A stretch of DNA of 6,741 nt from Nanobdellota archaeon (GTDB taxonomy: Archaea; Nanobdellota; Nanobdellia; Woesearchaeales; GW2011-AR15): contig JAAXVZ010000069.1 of assembly GCA_013335235.1 (NCBI GenBank), positions 1 to 6,741 of the forward strand, written 5' to 3'. Of the stretch, positions 5,247 to 6,741 are shown one piece after another. Position 1 is the stretch's first letter. Every line of letters begins with the position of its first letter. The notes beneath the pieces are model-generated. The model searched no databases, was not told the origin of the DNA, and saw nothing but the letters and a program-made list of their open reading frames with translations. A program made the position numbers and the translations under genes.

Positions 5247-6741
5247 GCGATCCTCCTTGAAAAATCTTCATATGCTCTGAATGAGCAGGTGAAGATAAGC
5301 ATTCAGGATGCTTTGCCAGATAGCGAACTGGCCATATCTTCTCCGACAAATGTCTACCGTTATCTAGGGATTCCCTCTATATTGGTCTTCAGGCCACAGG
5401 AAGAGGGATTGCACCGTGTCGAGCTTATATCTGGCGATCAATTAGTTGACAGCGTGGAGTTCTATGCAGGAGAGAAAGTCATGCTCCAGATAGACAAGAG
5501 AAGATATAAGATAGGAGAGACCGCAATCATCAGTTTCCAGGCACCACCCAATTATACTCTGCAGGTCACTGGCGAGAGCAAGAATTATTTTTTCAATAAT
5601 GTCAATAGCCCGGTTTCCATTAACTTGACAGAACCTGGAAAATATCAAGCCAAGCTAGGCTCAATAGCAGAGCAATTTGAGGTGAAAGGCCGCTATGCAT
5701 TGATTGACAGCAGCAACAGGAGCCAATCTTCGAAAATCAGATTATATTCCAAAGGCACGCTTGTCAGGGAAGGCAGCCTTGAGAAGATGGAGGTTTCAGG
5801 AACTTATGATGCTGAAATTGAGCCTGGAATAAATAATGTGAAGCGCGTTCATTTCAAGGGACTGAAATTCGGAAATGATTTTTCAATGGGCATAGAGGAT
5901 AAGGTCATCCCTGGTTTCGAGAAGTCCTATGCAATAGACCCGACAAACCTCTCCTTTGACTCGGCTATAGTCACCAGTGTCGCGCAGGGTGAAAGCCTTT
6001 TCAAATGCAAGGATTGGAATTTTACAGAAGGGAGGTGCTTTGGCACATGGGAAAAGATAATGGACCTTGTCCCAGGCCAGGAATACAGCTTTGTCCTTAC
6101 GCAGGATGATCCGGGATATGGTGAGCAGGGGTCTCTCCCTACACCCCATCCTGTCTCTGGTTATGTTTTCTATAACGCGACAGCGAGGGCAGACAATGGT
6201 ATTAAGGTAAGCATCCTAGACAGGGCGATAATGACTTATGCGCTCACACAGGTCTATGCTCCGCCGATACCAAGCCTGAAAGGTGCCTATTCAGCAGACA
6301 TCTACGGCTTCACATCAGATTCTATCGCAGTCAGGGCCTGGAACCAGACCATGTTCGGAGAGACAAATTCAACTCTGTCCGGCCAGACCACTTATGTCAA
6401 TGTGACCATGAATATAACCAGGGGCTCAGAGACCAATGTGACTATAATTTCTCCTTTAAACAACACAGTGTTCAATATCGGCCAGCCCTTCAATGTGACA
6501 GCGAATGTAGGCGCCATAATCTCTTCAGGGACTTCCTGCAGTGTGAGTGTCACAACAAACATAGGCACTCTTGCCCCTGGGCAGAACCAGACACAATATT
6601 TAGGCAGCATCCCTGCAGGCACATCTCTAAATTTCACCTGGAATCTCACAGCGATCGGCTCAACAGGAAACGTGACAGTGAATGCGTCGTGCGCATCAGA
6701 AGTCTTGGTCCTTGAGATGCTTGACAGGGCATCTGTCTATA
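5196..6741 (+). CDS. Secreted multidomain beta-sandwich glycoprotein, 3' partial
   Basis: ATG at 5196 directly follows the upstream TAG, and 515 codons are open to the right edge. The start is supported by the GGAG site and an immediate signal peptide (residues 1-17). Domain order by eye: two related beta domains (residues about 18-92 and 93-166, opening KSSYALNEQV and KRRYKIGETA); a beta region (about 167-244); a conserved block from YAIDP (245) to DDPGYGE (about 310) with Cys271 and Cys281; a carboxypeptidase-regulatory-like domain (about 317-408); and a sequon-rich NEW3/CARDB-like domain with Cys448 and Cys499. Of 18 sequons, 15 lie after residue 235. No enzyme motif is visible. It is likely a surface or secreted partner of the giant protein, in the same operon. 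The C-terminus, and so any membrane anchor, is outside the window. Confidence 0.93.
   Translation, partial: MRSYLLLLILFAIQVDAAILLEKSSYALNEQVKISIQDALPDSELAISSPTNVYRYLGIPSILVFRPQEEGLHRVELISGDQLVDSVEFYAGEKVMLQIDKRRYKIGETAIISFQAPPNYTLQVTGESKNYFFNNVNSPVSINLTEPGKYQAKLGSIAEQFEVKGRYALIDSSNRSQSSKIRLYSKGTLVREGSLEKMEVSGTYDAEIEPGINNVKRVHFKGLKFGNDFSMGIEDKVIPGFEKSYAIDPTNLSFDSAIVTSVAQGESLFKCKDWNFTEGRCFGTWEKIMDLVPGQEYSFVLTQDDPGYGEQGSLPTPHPVSGYVFYNATARADNGIKVSILDRAIMTYALTQVYAPPIPSLKGAYSADIYGFTSDSIAVRAWNQTMFGETNSTLSGQTTYVNVTMNITRGSETNVTIISPLNNTVFNIGQPFNVTANVGAIISSGTSCSVSVTTNIGTLAPGQNQTQYLGSIPAGTSLNFTWNLTAIGSTGNVTVNASCASEVLVLEMLDRASVY
5247..5693 (+). repeat. Two tandem related N-terminal beta domains in gene 2
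   Basis: Residues about 18-92 start ILLEKSSYALNEQVKISI and close with H-R-V-E-L-x-S-G; residues about 93-166 start LQIDKRRYKIGETAIISF and close with Y-Q-A-K-L-G-S. The shared pattern is hydrophobic-x-hydrophobic-[ED]-K-x-x-Y-x-[LI]-[NG]-E-x-[VA]-x-I-[ST], which resembles macroglobulin-like or other Ig-like extracellular domains with a Y-x-x-G-E turn. This is a likely internal duplication. The family name is uncertain; sequence identity outside the first strands is low. Confidence 0.55.
5928..6128 (+). other. YAIDP-to-DPG conserved block with a cysteine pair
   Basis: Residues 245-311 run from YAIDPTNLSF through V-A-Q-G-E-S-L-F-K-C-K-D-W-N-F-T, R-C-F-G-T-W-E-K-I-M-D-L-V-P-G-Q and F-V-L-T-Q-D-D-P-G-Y-G-E. 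Two cysteines ten residues apart (271 and 281) bracket the W-N-F-T sequon and probably form a small disulfide loop. From memory, this block recurs in large secreted proteins of DPANN archaea, where it usually precedes more beta-sandwich domains. I know no assigned function. It is the best taxonomic clue in the window. Confidence 0.6.
6144..6422 (+). other. Carboxypeptidase-regulatory-like (transthyretin-type) domain
   Basis: Residues about 317-408 show the classic order of this fold: a P-x-P-V-x-G-x-V first strand, an A-R-A-D-N-G-I-K-V-x-I second strand, a G-A-Y-S-A-D-I strand, S-I-A-V-R-A-W-N, and a final T-x-V-N-V-T-M-N-I-T strand. Such domains occur in many extracellular proteins as structural spacers. 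The typical G-x-Y and final hydrophobic-N-hydrophobic strands are present. No catalytic carboxypeptidase part is present in the window. Confidence 0.65.
6432..6741 (+). other. NEW3/CARDB-like domain, cut by the window edge
   Basis: After T-N-V-T-I-I-S-P-L-N-N-T, residues 413 onward follow the pattern I-G-Q-P-F-N-V-T-A-N-V, then S-C-S-V-S-V, L-G-S-I-P-A-G-T-S, F-T-W-N-L-T-A and V-T-V-N-A-S-C-A-S. This matches the strand layout of NEW3 or CARDB-type beta-sandwiches, with a probable disulfide between Cys448 and Cys499. Sequons are frequent. The visible part ends ...LDRASVY and continues beyond the window, so the domain may be followed by more repeats or an anchor. Confidence 0.5.

Noticed and set aside
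5111..6649. Several minus-strand open frames of 60-90 codons across gene 2
   Set aside because: They lie antisense to a frame with a signal peptide and recognisable domains, show no domain pattern of their own, and are expected by chance.

Overview
The window is almost entirely coding on the + strand. It holds two adjacent, co-directional, incomplete genes for extracytoplasmic proteins. Gene 1 enters from beyond the left edge (1730 codons visible) and stops at 5195. Gene 2 begins on the very next base (ATG at 5196) and runs off the right edge (515 codons visible). I see no RNA gene, mobile element, CRISPR array, terminator or intergenic space.

The likely source is an archaeon, most probably of the DPANN group (Woesearchaeota or Pacearchaeota-like). 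The direct clues are very dense N-glycosylation sequons, Ile-ATA and Arg-AGG codon use, two CARDB-like domains inside Ig-like arrays, and a GGAG Shine-Dalgarno-like site. From memory only, a block in gene 2 (YAIDP ... KIMDLVPGQ ... DDPGYGE) and the C-terminal region of gene 1 resemble segments common in surface proteins of those lineages. No database search was possible.

Layout: codons from 3 to 2267 encode eight Ig-like modules of about 94 residues that alternate strictly between two subtypes (B-A-B-A-B-A-B-A). 2268-2603 is a first CARDB-like domain. 2604-4289 holds six more Ig-like modules in a less regular order (C-C-A-B-C-A). 4290-4640 is a second CARDB-like domain. 4641-5192 is a cysteine-free C-terminal region with no membrane anchor. 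Gene 2 has a signal peptide, two related N-terminal beta domains, the YAIDP/DPG block with a cysteine pair, a carboxypeptidase-regulatory-like domain, and the start of a sequon-rich NEW3/CARDB-like domain.

The two genes are joined stop-to-start with no gap and in the same frame, so they are probably translated together and may make partner components of a cell-surface or secreted glycoprotein structure. Binding or adhesion is a reasonable guess, but nothing in the sequence proves it. The most striking structure is inside gene 1: the alternating module code, and cysteines that are present in pairs or absent altogether, module by module.
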